DNA from: a bacterium
GTDB lineage: Bacteria > Elusimicrobiota > Elusimicrobia > Elusimicrobiales > UBA9959
Assembly: GCA_021811315.1 (NCBI GenBank)
Contig: JAJZPF010000017.1
Coordinates: forward strand, 1 to 52,415
Direction: 5' to 3'
DNA: 52,415 nt
Of this stretch, positions 25,413 through 33,665 are shown piece after piece (position 1 is the stretch's first letter; each line of letters begins with the position of its first letter). The position numbers and the translations under genes are program-made. The notes beneath the pieces were generated by a model. It had not been told where the DNA came from, did no database searches, and worked only from the letters and a program-made list of their open reading frames with translations.

Positions 25413-26878
25413 ACCCTAAAAAACTTGCGCGCCTCATTTATCCCGGTTTCAGGTTCGGGTCCACCGACCCCGCCCTGGCGCTGCGGCTTGTTGAGCTGGG
25501 CGTGGGCGGTTTTTGTTTTTACGGCGGTAAAGCCGCCGAGGTTTTCGAAATGTCCCGGCTGCTGCGCTCCGCCTCCGAGACCCCGCTGCTGATAGCTTCC
25601 GACTACGAGAACGGCGCCGGGCAATGGGTCCCTGGCGCTACCGAGCTGCCCTCCAATATGGCGATAGGCGCTTCCGGCTCCGCGGCGCTTGCCCGGCGCA
25701 AAGGGGAGATAACCGCCCTCGAGGCCAGGGCCCTCGGCGTGGATTGGATCTTCGCCCCGGTAGTCGACCTTGGCTCGAAAGCTTCGAACCCGATAGTTAA
25801 CGTGCGCGCTTTCGGCGCCGACCCGAACCTCGTCGCGGCCATGGCGGGGGCCTATCTTTCGGGGATAAGTTCGCAGGGCGCTCTCTCCACCCTTAAGCAT
25901 TTCCCCGGCCACGGCGACACGGAGGCCGATTCCCACGTGGAACTGCCCTCCGTGAGCAAAAATCTGCAGGAGTTGTCGGACTCGGACCTGCGGCCTTTCG
26001 CGGCGCTCGCGCGGCAGGCGGATTCGATAATGGCAGGACACCTCATGCTGCCCGGGCTGGACCCGGCGAACCCCGCCTCTCTTTCGAAGGAAATTTTAAC
26101 CGGGCTGCTGCGCGGAAAGCTGAAATACGGCGGCGTGATAGTTACCGACGCGCTGGAGATGAAGGCTGTTTCGGCCGACGGGCAGGCCGGGGTAAAGGCC
26201 TTCCTCGCCGGGGCCGATATCCTTCTGGTCCCCGACGATCCTTTCGCCCTGCACGAGGCGCTGGTCCGCGCCTCCAACGACGGACTTATAACCGGGGCCG
26301 CGGTGGAGCTTGCGCTGGCCAGGCAGGACCTGATGGCGCGCAAACTTTCTCCTTTCCGCCTGGCTCCGCCGCCTCTTGATTCGGTGCGCTGCTCCGAGCA
26401 CCTGGCTTTTAATTCCGAGGCGGCGCCGGCCTGCCTGGCCTGGGCTTCCGGAGCGGGAAAATTCAAGTTGAGGCAGGGAGAGACCGTGGGCTATTTCGAG
26501 CCGCTTACTTCCCCTGAAAACTGGAGGGGCGCCGCCTTCGCCGAAGAACTCGTCCGCCTTGGCGCGCGCGTCGTCCCTTACCGGCCCGGCAGCGGCATGA
26601 AGCTTGCTGCAGGCTGCTTTTCCAGGCCGCGGGCCGGCAGCGGCCGCATAAACCTGGCGGCGGAAGAGAAGGCCGCGCTCGCGGCGGCGATAGCCGGCGC
26701 GGCCGATTCGGCGGCGCTGGCCTTCGGGAGCCCTTTCGTTCTGAACGGGCTCCGCGCTACGTCCGGGCTTTGCGCTTTCTGTTCGCTCGAGGAGTTTCAA
26801 AGGAGCGCGGCTCGCGCGCTTTTCGGTAAAGCCAAGGCCGGCGGCACGATGCCGGTCAATATAGGGGAACTATCATGA
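25409..26878 (+). CDS. nagZ: Glycoside hydrolase family 3, NagZ-like beta-N-acetylhexosaminidase
   Basis: This protein of about 489 residues has an N-terminal GH3 barrel with the NagZ-type KHFPGHGDTEADSH motif (catalytic loop His/Asp) and the nucleophile segment VTDALEMKA. A C-terminal region of about 150 residues is extra compared with short NagZ enzymes. NagZ releases GlcNAc from anhydro-muropeptides in cell-wall recycling. A TTG at 25409 overlapping the mazG stop (TTGA) is preferred as start because the family N-terminus begins just after it; a GTG at 25355 is an alternative. No signal peptide is seen. It overlaps the symporter gene by 4 bases. Confidence 0.83.
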   Translation: MNPKKLARLIYPGFRFGSTDPALALRLVELGVGGFCFYGGKAAEVFEMSRLLRSASETPLLIASDYENGAGQWVPGATELPSNMAIGASGSAALARRKGEITALEARALGVDWIFAPVVDLGSKASNPIVNVRAFGADPNLVAAMAGAYLSGISSQGALSTLKHFPGHGDTEADSHVELPSVSKNLQELSDSDLRPFAALARQADSIMAGHLMLPGLDPANPASLSKEILTGLLRGKLKYGGVIVTDALEMKAVSADGQAGVKAFLAGADILLVPDDPFALHEALVRASNDGLITGAAVELALARQDLMARKLSPFRLAPPPLDSVRCSEHLAFNSEAAPACLAWASGAGKFKLRQGETVGYFEPLTSPENWRGAAFAEELVRLGARVVPYRPGSGMKLAAGCFSRPRAGSGRINLAAEEKAALAAAIAGAADSAALAFGSPFVLNGLRATSGLCAFCSLEEFQRSAARALFGKAKAGGTMPVNIGELS

Positions 26879-28353
26879 ACGAAACCGCCGCGCTGCAGCA
26901 AATTACCGGGCTTGCCCCGCTGGATTACGGCCTGCTCGGAGTCGCCGTCATAGCTTTCTTCCTGATAGCCTATTTCAAGGGCAAGGGGGAAAAAGACACG
27001 CAGGACTATTTCCTGGGCAACCGCAAGACCCCGGTCTGGGTGGGGACTCTTTCTTTCGTCGCCACCGAGATAAGCGCCATGACCATAGTGGGCATCCCGC
27101 CGATAGGTTTCACCGAGAACCTCCAGTACCTGCAGTTCTTCATCGGCTCGGCTTCCGCTCGCATCCTGATCGCCTTCTTTTTCATCCCTGCCTTCTACAA
27201 GTTCAACTGCACAACCATCTATGAATTCCTGAAACACCGCTTCGGCGCTGAGACGCAGTACGCCGGTTCGGCTTTCTTTTTTGTCACGCGGCTCTTCGCC
27301 TCCGGCGTGAGGCTTTACGCCGCTTCGCTGGCCGTTTCCGTGATCATGGGCTGGCAGCTTGGCTACACGCTGGCCTTTTTCACCATGTTCAGCATCCTGT
27401 TCATCGGTTTCGGCGGGATCAAGGCCGTTCTTTGGACGGGCGCCTTTGAAGCGGTGACTTTCTATATCGCCGGCGCGGCGGTGGCCGGCTACCTGATCCT
27501 GCACATCGACGGCGGCTTTTCCGGGGCCTGGCAGCTGGCCCACGACGCAGGGAAGCTTTCCATCTTTAATCTCGGCTGGGGCGTTAAAGATCCCAATCTG
27601 CTGTGGGTGGCCGTGCTTAACGGGATCTTCGGCTCGATGGCGGCCTTCGGCACCGACCAGGAACTGATGCAGCGCCTGCTGACGCTGGAGACGCGCAGGG
27701 AGAGCCAGAAGACTATCATAGCGACTATCTTCACCAGCTTCCCCGTGACAGCTCTTTACCTGCTCATCGGCACGCTGCTCTTCGTCTTCTACAAACAGCA
27801 TCCTGGGCTGCTGCTGCCGGACAATCCCGATAAAATACTGTCCCACTTCACCGTCCACGTGCTTCCCGCCGGGATCAAAGGGCTGGTGCTTGTCGCAGTA
27901 ATAATGGCCAGCATAGACTCGCCGCTGAACTCTCTTTCTTCTTCCTTCGTCACGGATATTTACCGGCCGCTGATAAAAAAGGACGGGGAGGAAAAGCATT
28001 ATCTCCTGGTCTCGCGCATCAGCGTGGCCTGCTTCGGCCTGCTGCTCGCGGTCATCGCGTGGCTGTGCGCCGCCGGCTCCGGGCGCATGCTCTGGCTGGC
28101 CTTCAAAATAAACGGCGTCACCGCCGGCAGCCTGCTCGGCGTCTTCCTCCTCGGCCTGCTGACCAAACGGGTCGCCAACCGCGTGAACGTATTCGCCATG
28201 ATCTTCAGCGCCGCCCTCGCGGGGTTCACCCTTTATCTCTCCGAAAAAGGCATAGCCCCCATCGGCTGGAGCTGGGTCATAGTAATAGGCACGGTCTCTA
28301 CCTTCACTTTGGGCTGGGTGCTTTCCCCGTTAGAGGCAAAGTTGAATAAATAG
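26875..28353 (+). CDS. Sodium:solute symporter (SSS family)
   Basis: This 492-residue membrane protein has about 13 hydrophobic helices. Family landmarks are DYFLGNRKTPVWVGTLSFVATEISA in the first helices and the Na-binding-site region LVAVIMASIDSPLNSLSSSF. Substrate cannot be read from sequence. The 4-base overlap with the NagZ-like hydrolase suggests uptake of an amino-sugar or cell-wall-derived sugar, by inference from context only. A MITE-like repeat begins 5 bases after the stop codon. Confidence 0.88.
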   Translation: MNETAALQQITGLAPLDYGLLGVAVIAFFLIAYFKGKGEKDTQDYFLGNRKTPVWVGTLSFVATEISAMTIVGIPPIGFTENLQYLQFFIGSASARILIAFFFIPAFYKFNCTTIYEFLKHRFGAETQYAGSAFFFVTRLFASGVRLYAASLAVSVIMGWQLGYTLAFFTMFSILFIGFGGIKAVLWTGAFEAVTFYIAGAAVAGYLILHIDGGFSGAWQLAHDAGKLSIFNLGWGVKDPNLLWVAVLNGIFGSMAAFGTDQELMQRLLTLETRRESQKTIIATIFTSFPVTALYLLIGTLLFVFYKQHPGLLLPDNPDKILSHFTVHVLPAGIKGLVLVAVIMASIDSPLNSLSSSFVTDIYRPLIKKDGEEKHYLLVSRISVACFGLLLAVIAWLCAAGSGRMLWLAFKINGVTAGSLLGVFLLGLLTKRVANRVNVFAMIFSAALAGFTLYLSEKGIAPIGWSWVIVIGTVSTFTLGWVLSPLEAKLNK

Positions 28354-28358
28354 CAAGG

Positions 28359-28712
28359 GTCGGCTGGGCGGCCTACCGTGGGGGCAGGAACGCAAAACGC
28401 GTTCGGCCACACCGTGGCCTCACTCCTCCTCCGGCTTCGGCGCTACGCAAGCCTCAGCCTCCGGAAGGTTTTGCTAACCCTGCCCCCACGGTCTCCGCCC
28501 AGGCTGCTCGATTTAACGCTAGACGTGTTGCCTGCAAAGTTGAGTGGAGGGGGAGACCGCGCGGGCCGGATAAGAAAAACCGTCGTTGAGCCCGACGCTT
28601 GCGTAAGCGCGGAGGGCGAATACCGAGTGAGGCCACGGTGTGGCCGAACGTGTTTTTCGTTCCGGCCCGTGCGGTAGGCCCCCGACTTAACTTCTCGCGG
28701 TTCTTTCCCTGC
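28359..28712. repeat. MITE-like palindromic element, full copy 2
   Basis: This element is homologous to 6085-6457 over its whole length, including the middle (CACGGTCTCCGCC, then CGATTT, then TTGAGTGGAGGGG). The palindrome GGCCACACCGTGGCC lies at 28405-28419 and its reverse form at 28631-28645. Terminal inverted segments are GTCGGCTGGGCGGCCTACCG at 28359 and CGGTAGGCCCCCGAC ending at 28686. It fills most of the 414-base gap between two convergent genes; the rest of the gap is the terminator at 28718. Apparent reading frames across it are not supported as genes. Confidence 0.75.
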
Positions 28713-28717
28713 ATAAA

Positions 28718-28750
28718 ATAAAAACCCCGCGCTTTGGACGCGGGGTTTTT
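28718..28750. terminator. Rho-independent terminator
   Basis: AAAAACCCCGCG and CGCGGGGTTTTT form a perfect stem around a 7-base loop. It lies 17 bases beyond the stop of the leftward YtxH-like gene and can act in both directions. Confidence 0.88.
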
Positions 28751-28767
28751 GGCTGGCGCAACAACGA

Positions 28768-28989
28768 TTAGTTGGTGTGCTTGAGCAGCTGGTCTTTGCG
28801 GTGCTTTATCTCGTCTTCCAGCTTCTCGAATTTTTCCTTGGCTTTTTCCTTGGTCTCGTCCATCCAGTCGCCAAGCTCCGCGCGGGTGGCTTTACCCGAT
28901 TTGGGGGCGAACAGGATCCCGAGGGCCGCGCCGATCAGGCCGCCGACCACGAACGCGCCGATTATTTCTCCGCCTTTGTTATCAGACAT
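28768..28989 (-). CDS. YtxH-like small membrane protein
   Basis: This 73-residue protein has one glycine-rich hydrophobic segment (GAFVVGGLIGAALGILFAPKSG, residues 11-32) followed by a charged amphipathic helix. This is the typical layout of the YtxH / gas-vesicle-GvpP-like family linked to envelope or general stress in Firmicutes. The function here is unknown. A GGAGGAC ribosome-binding site precedes the ATG, and a strong terminator follows. Confidence 0.8.
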   Translation of the reverse strand: MSDNKGGEIIGAFVVGGLIGAALGILFAPKSGKATRAELGDWMDETKEKAKEKFEKLEDEIKHRKDQLLKHTN

Positions 28990-29049
28990 GGTGTCCTCCA
29001 GCTAAATTTAGTTGAACCTTATACCTAATCTTATACATTGCCGTGCCCT

Positions 29050-29077
29050 TTGTCAAATCCAATTAAAGGACTATAAT
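29050..29077 (+). promoter_or_regulatory. Promoter of the 29086 gene (leaderless)
   Basis: TTGTCA (29050-29055) and a perfect TATAAT (29072-29077) are spaced by 16 bases. The ATG at 29086 is 8 bases after the -10 box with no ribosome-binding site, so transcription should start at or beside the start codon. Confidence 0.65.
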
Positions 29078-29085
29078 ATTCCGTA

Positions 29086-30360
29086 ATGAAGACGGGACTT
29101 TTATTCCTCGCGCTTTTGGTCCTGCCGGGTTTTGCCGGGGCCTACCCGTATGACGCGCGGCTGAGCGCAAAATTGAAGAAAGAGTTCGAGCTTCAGCTCC
29201 GCGCCGTTCCCGCGGGCAGGGAACTTTACGCCAGGCTGGAAAAATCAAAGGGTTATAAGACCCTCCGCGTGCTCGTCCGGCGCGACGCTTCGCCCTGCTT
29301 CGCCTGGTTCGACCCGGAAAAGAACGCCGTCTACTTTAACTCCCGGTTCATCCTTAAACTATTCGAGGCCAAAGGGTTCAAGGACTCCAAGGTGGTGGAG
29401 GTTCTATGGGGCAATAAAGAGGTGCGTGCGGAGCTGGTGAAGTACTCAAATCCTATTTACCTGCACGAGCTGGTGCACGCCGCGCAGTGCTATCTCTACC
29501 CTGAATACCGGCAGGACGCCGGGGCCAATCCGCTCGAATTCGAATACGAAGCCTACCTTACGGAGGATATCTACGTCCACGAGCGCATGAAGGCGGACCC
29601 GGCCCTGCTTAAGAGCTTCATCCGCGGCACTTATACGGACCTTTACACGGACAATATTTTCGGCAGCTACTTCACGCTGTCGCTGGATATGAACCGCTAC
29701 AAAGAGAAGATCCGCAGATATTACGAGGAGCAGCTGGGGGGCTATCTCAGCCTGGAGAAGGCCGAGACCCTGCAGAAGAACCGGGAGGCCGACTCTAAAA
29801 TATTCGCCTACGCCTCCGGGAACGTGGGGGATTACGCGCGGAGCGGGGCCTCCCTGGCAAGGCTGCAGAAGGAAAAGGCCGAGTACGCCGAATTCCTGGA
29901 GGATTTTTACAAGACCCGCTGGCCCGCCTTCGGCGCGGACGCGCTGCTTTTCGTGGGCACGATAGCGCTGGAGGGAAAAAATTACCCGCTTGCGCTGGAC
30001 TGCCTGGCCGTGGCTGACGTGAACTCCGCCAGCTACGGGCTCGACCCGGAAGTGCTTAATTCTCTTAAAACGAAGGGCGCCCTGGCCATACTCGAGGCGG
30101 CTTCCTTCCTGCGCGATAATTCCAAAAAGATGGATATAGAAGTTCTGAGCCAGCATTTAAAATCGCTTGAAAAAGCGTGCGCCGCCACGGGGCGCCCTTT
30201 CCCGGACGACCTGCTCGAGCTGAAAGATTCCGCCTATCCCAGGGCCATGGCCTACTACGATAAAAAACATTCCGCCGAAGCGGACCCGGCAAAAAAGGAC
30301 TACTACAAGGAAAACCTGGACTACTTCGCCGCCGCCGCGAAGGCGCCCCCCGGCCAGTAA
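29086..30360 (+). CDS. Exported HExxH-containing protein, putative zinc metallopeptidase
   Basis: This 424-residue protein has a signal peptide (about residues 1-19, ending FAGA). The segment YLHELVHAAQCYLYPEYR contains HELVH near residues 127-131, a zincin-type motif. An acidic EFEYEAYLTEDIY stretch about 35 residues later could supply the third zinc ligand. The C-terminal half is helical and repeat-like (about 230-420), possibly TPR-type. I do not recognise a named family. It has its own strong leaderless promoter and precedes the aminotransferase by 89 bases. Confidence 0.72.
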   Translation: MKTGLLFLALLVLPGFAGAYPYDARLSAKLKKEFELQLRAVPAGRELYARLEKSKGYKTLRVLVRRDASPCFAWFDPEKNAVYFNSRFILKLFEAKGFKDSKVVEVLWGNKEVRAELVKYSNPIYLHELVHAAQCYLYPEYRQDAGANPLEFEYEAYLTEDIYVHERMKADPALLKSFIRGTYTDLYTDNIFGSYFTLSLDMNRYKEKIRRYYEEQLGGYLSLEKAETLQKNREADSKIFAYASGNVGDYARSGASLARLQKEKAEYAEFLEDFYKTRWPAFGADALLFVGTIALEGKNYPLALDCLAVADVNSASYGLDPEVLNSLKTKGALAILEAASFLRDNSKKMDIEVLSQHLKSLEKACAATGRPFPDDLLELKDSAYPRAMAYYDKKHSAEADPAKKDYYKENLDYFAAAAKAPPGQ

Positions 30361-30380
30361 ATGAGGGTTCCCTTTTTTGC

Positions 30381-30409
30381 TTGAATTACCATGTTTAATT
30401 GAGTAGATT
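30381..30409 (+). promoter_or_regulatory. Promoter of the aminotransferase-pduS-pduT unit
   Basis: TTGAAT (30381-30386) and TAGATT (30404-30409) are separated by 17 bases. The leader of about 34 bases ends with GCGGAGG before the ATG at 30450. This is the only promoter-like site ahead of the three-gene unit. Confidence 0.5.
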
Positions 30410-30449
30410 ATCATTAGAGGCAAAGCCCTAATCTTAAAGCGGAGGAACA

Positions 30450-31679
30450 ATGATCGACATCACAAAGAATATCGCCACCGCCCCCAGGCGCACCAAAGCG
30501 TCCGTGATCCGTGAACTTCTGAAGATAACCAATAAACCCGGGGTCATCTCCTTCGCCGGCGGCCTCCCGGACCCCCAGCATTTTCCGTACGATTTTGTCG
30601 CCGAGTCCGTGAAAGAAATAATGGCGAAAAAAGGGCGGGTCGCCCTGCAGTACGGGCCCACCGACGGGCTGCCGGAGCTGAAAGAGGAGTTCGTTAAATT
30701 CCTGAAAAAGCACGAGGGCGTGATCGCCAAGCCCGAGAACCTCATTATCACCACGGCTTCGCAGCAGGCGCTGGATATGGTGGGGCGCCTGTTCATAGAC
30801 GCCTCCGATCCCGTGCTGGTAGAAAAGCCCAGCTATATGGGCGGTCTCCAGGTCTTCAAATCCTACGGCTGCGAATTTGTAGGCGTAAAGCTGGAGGACG
30901 ACGGGATAAGCACCGAGGAGCTTGAAGAAAAGCTTATCTGGCTCAGGGCCCAGGACGAGCACTATAAGTTCCTCTACCTGGTCCCGGACTTCCAGAACCC
31001 CAGCGGCGTGACCCTTTCACAGGAGAAGCGCGAAAAGGTCATCGAGCTTTCCGAGAAATACAATGTGGCCGTAATAGAGGATTCTCCGTACCGCCAGATC
31101 CGCTTCGAAGGCAAGGCGCCGGAGATGCTTTACCGCATCGACCAGAACAGCCGCAAGACGGACAATATAATCTCGCTGTTCACTTTCTCCAAGACCTTCG
31201 CGCCCGGCCTGCGCCTCGGCGTCATCCTGGCGCATCCGCAGATCATCAAGAAGATGGAGATCCTCAAGCAGTCGCTCGACCTCTGCACCTCCAGCCTGAA
31301 CCAGCTTATCGCGGCCGATTTCCTGCGCTCCGGCTACTTCGAGAAGCACATAGAGGTCATCAAGAAGACCTACAAGCTCAAGAAAGACACCATGGTGGCC
31401 GCGCTCGAAAAATACATGCCGGAGGGCGTCACCTGGACGAAGCCGGAGGGCGGCCTGTTCCTGTGGGTGCGCCTGCCCGAGACCATGAGCGCCGACGAGA
31501 TGTTCGCCGACGCCCTCAAAGAGAACGTGGCCTATGTGATAGGTTCCGCCTTCCATTGCGACGGCTCCGGCAAGAACACCATGCGCCTGAATTTCTCCTA
31601 TCCCACCCCCGAAGATATAGACGAGGGGATAAAGCGCCTCGCCACGGCCGTCAAGAAGCGCATGGTCGCGGTAAAGTAG
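30450..31679 (+). CDS. PLP-dependent class I/II aminotransferase
   Basis: This 409-residue fold-type I aminotransferase is of the LysN/2-aminoadipate type, related to the catalytic domain of MocR proteins. The N-terminal FAGGLPDPQHFPYDFV is followed by LVPDFQNPSGVTLS, and the PLP Lys lies in FTFSKTFAPGLRLG near residue 247. The substrate is not readable. A GGAGG site precedes the start. It is 16 bases ahead of the PduS-like gene and so shares a transcript with a microcompartment redox pair. Whether it feeds an aldehyde or amino acid into that pathway is unknown. Confidence 0.88.
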   Translation: MIDITKNIATAPRRTKASVIRELLKITNKPGVISFAGGLPDPQHFPYDFVAESVKEIMAKKGRVALQYGPTDGLPELKEEFVKFLKKHEGVIAKPENLIITTASQQALDMVGRLFIDASDPVLVEKPSYMGGLQVFKSYGCEFVGVKLEDDGISTEELEEKLIWLRAQDEHYKFLYLVPDFQNPSGVTLSQEKREKVIELSEKYNVAVIEDSPYRQIRFEGKAPEMLYRIDQNSRKTDNIISLFTFSKTFAPGLRLGVILAHPQIIKKMEILKQSLDLCTSSLNQLIAADFLRSGYFEKHIEVIKKTYKLKKDTMVAALEKYMPEGVTWTKPEGGLFLWVRLPETMSADEMFADALKENVAYVIGSAFHCDGSGKNTMRLNFSYPTPEDIDEGIKRLATAVKKRMVAVK

Positions 31680-31695
31680 TTTTCCAAAGTCACTG

Positions 31696-33039
31696 ATGTC
31701 CGACTTCTCAGCCGAATTCAGCCGAAACCTGCGCAGCGCCGGAGTTGTAGGGGCCGGCGGCGCGGGCTTTCCCACCTACGTGAAAGCGCAGGGGCGGGCC
31801 GAGTACGCGCTGGTGAACGCGGCCGAGTGCGAGCCGCTCCTTAAAAAAGACCAGAAGATCCTGGAATATTTCCCCGAAAAGGTTTTCGACGGGCTCGAGC
31901 TGCTGATGCGCGCCGTTGGCGCGAAAAAAGGGATCTTCGGGATAAAGAAGAAGCACGAGAAGCTGATCCCGCGCCTTGAGGAAATAGCGAAGGGCAGGAA
32001 GAACATCTCGGTCCTGAAGCTGGGCGATTATTATCCCGCCGGCGACGAGCAGTGCCTTGTGCTGGAGGCTACGGGCCGGGTGGTCCCGCCAGGCGGCATC
32101 CCGCTGGATGTGGGCTGCGTGGTCTGCAATGTGGAGACCCTCTACAACGCGGCCTTCCCGGGCAGGCCGGTTACCGATACTTTTGTGACTGTGAACGGCG
32201 CAGTAAAAAAGCCCGCCACATTCAGGGTTCCCGTCGGGATAACCTGGCGAGAGACCGTAGAGCTCTGCGGCGGCTTCACGGTAAAGGACCCGGCCTATAT
32301 CGACGGCGGGCCCATGATGGGCAAGGTCATGACCGATTTCGAAGCGCCGGTAGTGAAAGCCTCGGGCGGCATCGTGGTCCTCCCCAAAAACCATCCCCTT
32401 ATCGTTAAAAAAGCGCAAAGCCGGCCCGTGTTCACGCGCGTGGGCCGCTCTACCTGCGACCAGTGCTCTTTCTGCACCGAGTTCTGCCCGCGCTACCTGC
32501 TTGGGCATAATGTGCAGCCGCACCGCGTGATGCGCACCATGCTTTTTTCCGGCGGGCCGGAACATAAACTGCACAGCCAGTACGGCCTGCTTTGCTGCGA
32601 GTGCTCGCTGTGCACTCTCTACTCCTGCCCCGAAGGTCTCAACCCGCGGGAAGCCTGCGTGGCGGCCAAGTCGGACCTGCGCGAGCTCAAGACGGGCTTT
32701 AAGAATTCCCCGCTGAATACCGGCCGCCCCCCGCAGGTGCATCCCGTGCGCGATTTCCGCAAAGTCCCGGTTTCAAAGCTGATCAGGCGCCTCGGTCTCG
32801 AGGACTACAATAAAGACGCCCCCTGGACCGACGTCTCTTATAAGCCTGCCAAGGTCCGGATTTTAATGAGCCAGCATATCGGCGTTCCCTGCAGCCCCTC
32901 CGTCAAAGAGGGGCAGCGGGTCGAGAAAGGCGCGGTGGTGGGGGACGTCCCCGCCGAGAAACTGGGCTGCCCGGTGCATGCGAGCATCTCCGGCGCCGTC
33001 GGCAAGGTCAATGAAAAATACGTGGAGATAATCGCTTAA
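31696..33039 (+). CDS. pduS: PduS/RnfC-like flavo-iron-sulfur NADH oxidoreductase of the microcompartment
   Basis: This 447-residue protein has the RnfC/NuoF-like N-terminal domain (VVGAGGAGFPTYVK, then NAAECEPLLKKD) for NADH and FMN. A soluble ligand-binding-beta-grasp domain follows, then two [4Fe-4S] motifs, CDQCSFCTEFCPR near 254-266 and CCECSLCTLYSCPEG near 300-314. A C-terminal barrel-sandwich segment completes the PduS architecture. PduS oxidises NADH and passes electrons outward, in Pdu systems as a cobalamin reductase. No cobalamin enzyme is in this window, so NAD regeneration for the acetaldehyde dehydrogenase is the likelier role. It lies 8 bases before the PduT-like shell gene. 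Confidence 0.92.
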   Translation: MSDFSAEFSRNLRSAGVVGAGGAGFPTYVKAQGRAEYALVNAAECEPLLKKDQKILEYFPEKVFDGLELLMRAVGAKKGIFGIKKKHEKLIPRLEEIAKGRKNISVLKLGDYYPAGDEQCLVLEATGRVVPPGGIPLDVGCVVCNVETLYNAAFPGRPVTDTFVTVNGAVKKPATFRVPVGITWRETVELCGGFTVKDPAYIDGGPMMGKVMTDFEAPVVKASGGIVVLPKNHPLIVKKAQSRPVFTRVGRSTCDQCSFCTEFCPRYLLGHNVQPHRVMRTMLFSGGPEHKLHSQYGLLCCECSLCTLYSCPEGLNPREACVAAKSDLRELKTGFKNSPLNTGRPPQVHPVRDFRKVPVSKLIRRLGLEDYNKDAPWTDVSYKPAKVRILMSQHIGVPCSPSVKEGQRVEKGAVVGDVPAEKLGCPVHASISGAVGKVNEKYVEIIA

Positions 33040-33047
33040 GGGTTATT

Positions 33048-33596
33048 ATGTTAAACGCAATCGGCGGGGTTGAACTCTCGAGCGTGGCGAAGGGCCTGGA
33101 AGCGGCCGACGCCATGCTTAAAACATCGAATATAAAGCTGCTGCTCTCGCGCTCGATCTGCCCCGGCAAGTATATCATCCTGCTGGCCGGCGACGTTGGC
33201 GACGTGAACGCGGCCGTGGAAGCCGGAACCTCGAAAGCCGCTCACGCCCTGGTGGACAGCTTCGTTATCGCCAATATCCACCCCGACGTTTTTCCGGCCA
33301 TAGCGGGAACCACCGTGGTTGAGGGCCTGGAGGCTCTCGGAATAATCGAGGCTTTCTCGGTCTCCGCTCTTGTAGAGGCCGCCGACGCCGCCGTAAAGGC
33401 CGCGCCGGTAAAACTCCTTGAAATACGCCTCGCCATGGCGCTGGGCGGAAAAGCTTTCGTCACCCTGACCGGCTCCGTGGCCGCCGCCGAAACCGCCGTG
33501 GCCGCCGGCGCCGCCGTGGTCGCCAAAAAAGGCCTGCTGGTGGAAAAAGTAGTGATCCCCCAGCCCAGGCAGGAGTTGCTGCGTGAGATAATTTAG
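33048..33596 (+). CDS. pduT: BMC-T shell protein, PduT-like
   Basis: This 182-residue tandem-BMC protein forms pseudo-hexameric trimers in the shell. The first BMC domain spans about 4-90 and the second about 95-182 (EALGIIEAFSVSALVEAADAA). The segment SRSICPGKYIILLAGD places Cys at residue 38, the position that in Salmonella PduT binds a [4Fe-4S] cluster at the trimer pore. LVDSFVIANIHPDVFPAIAG also matches PduT closely. Next to PduS, it should provide the electron conduit across the shell. It is 8 kb away from the remaining shell genes. Confidence 0.93.
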   Translation: MLNAIGGVELSSVAKGLEAADAMLKTSNIKLLLSRSICPGKYIILLAGDVGDVNAAVEAGTSKAAHALVDSFVIANIHPDVFPAIAGTTVVEGLEALGIIEAFSVSALVEAADAAVKAAPVKLLEIRLAMALGGKAFVTLTGSVAAAETAVAAGAAVVAKKGLLVEKVVIPQPRQELLREII

Positions 33597-33610
33597 GCAT
33601 CGCAGGGCAC

Positions 33611-33654
33611 TTGACAATCTTCATGGGGGAATGTATACTCAATGTAGATACATT
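33611..33654 (+). promoter_or_regulatory. mazEF promoter with operator-like palindrome
   Basis: A near-consensus promoter, TTGACA (33611-33616) with 17 bases to TATACT (33634-33639), is followed by the perfect palindrome AATGTA-GA-TACATT (33641-33654). The predicted transcription start lies inside the palindrome, just before GGAGG. This placement suits autorepression by the MazE/MazF complex. Confidence 0.75.
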
Positions 33655-33665
33655 TGGAGGGCGTT

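Noticed and set aside
28378..28677. Plus-strand frame of 99 codons between the symporter and YtxH-like genes
   Set aside because: It lies wholly inside the MITE-like element, and the same repeat translates differently at 6085, so it is not conserved as protein.
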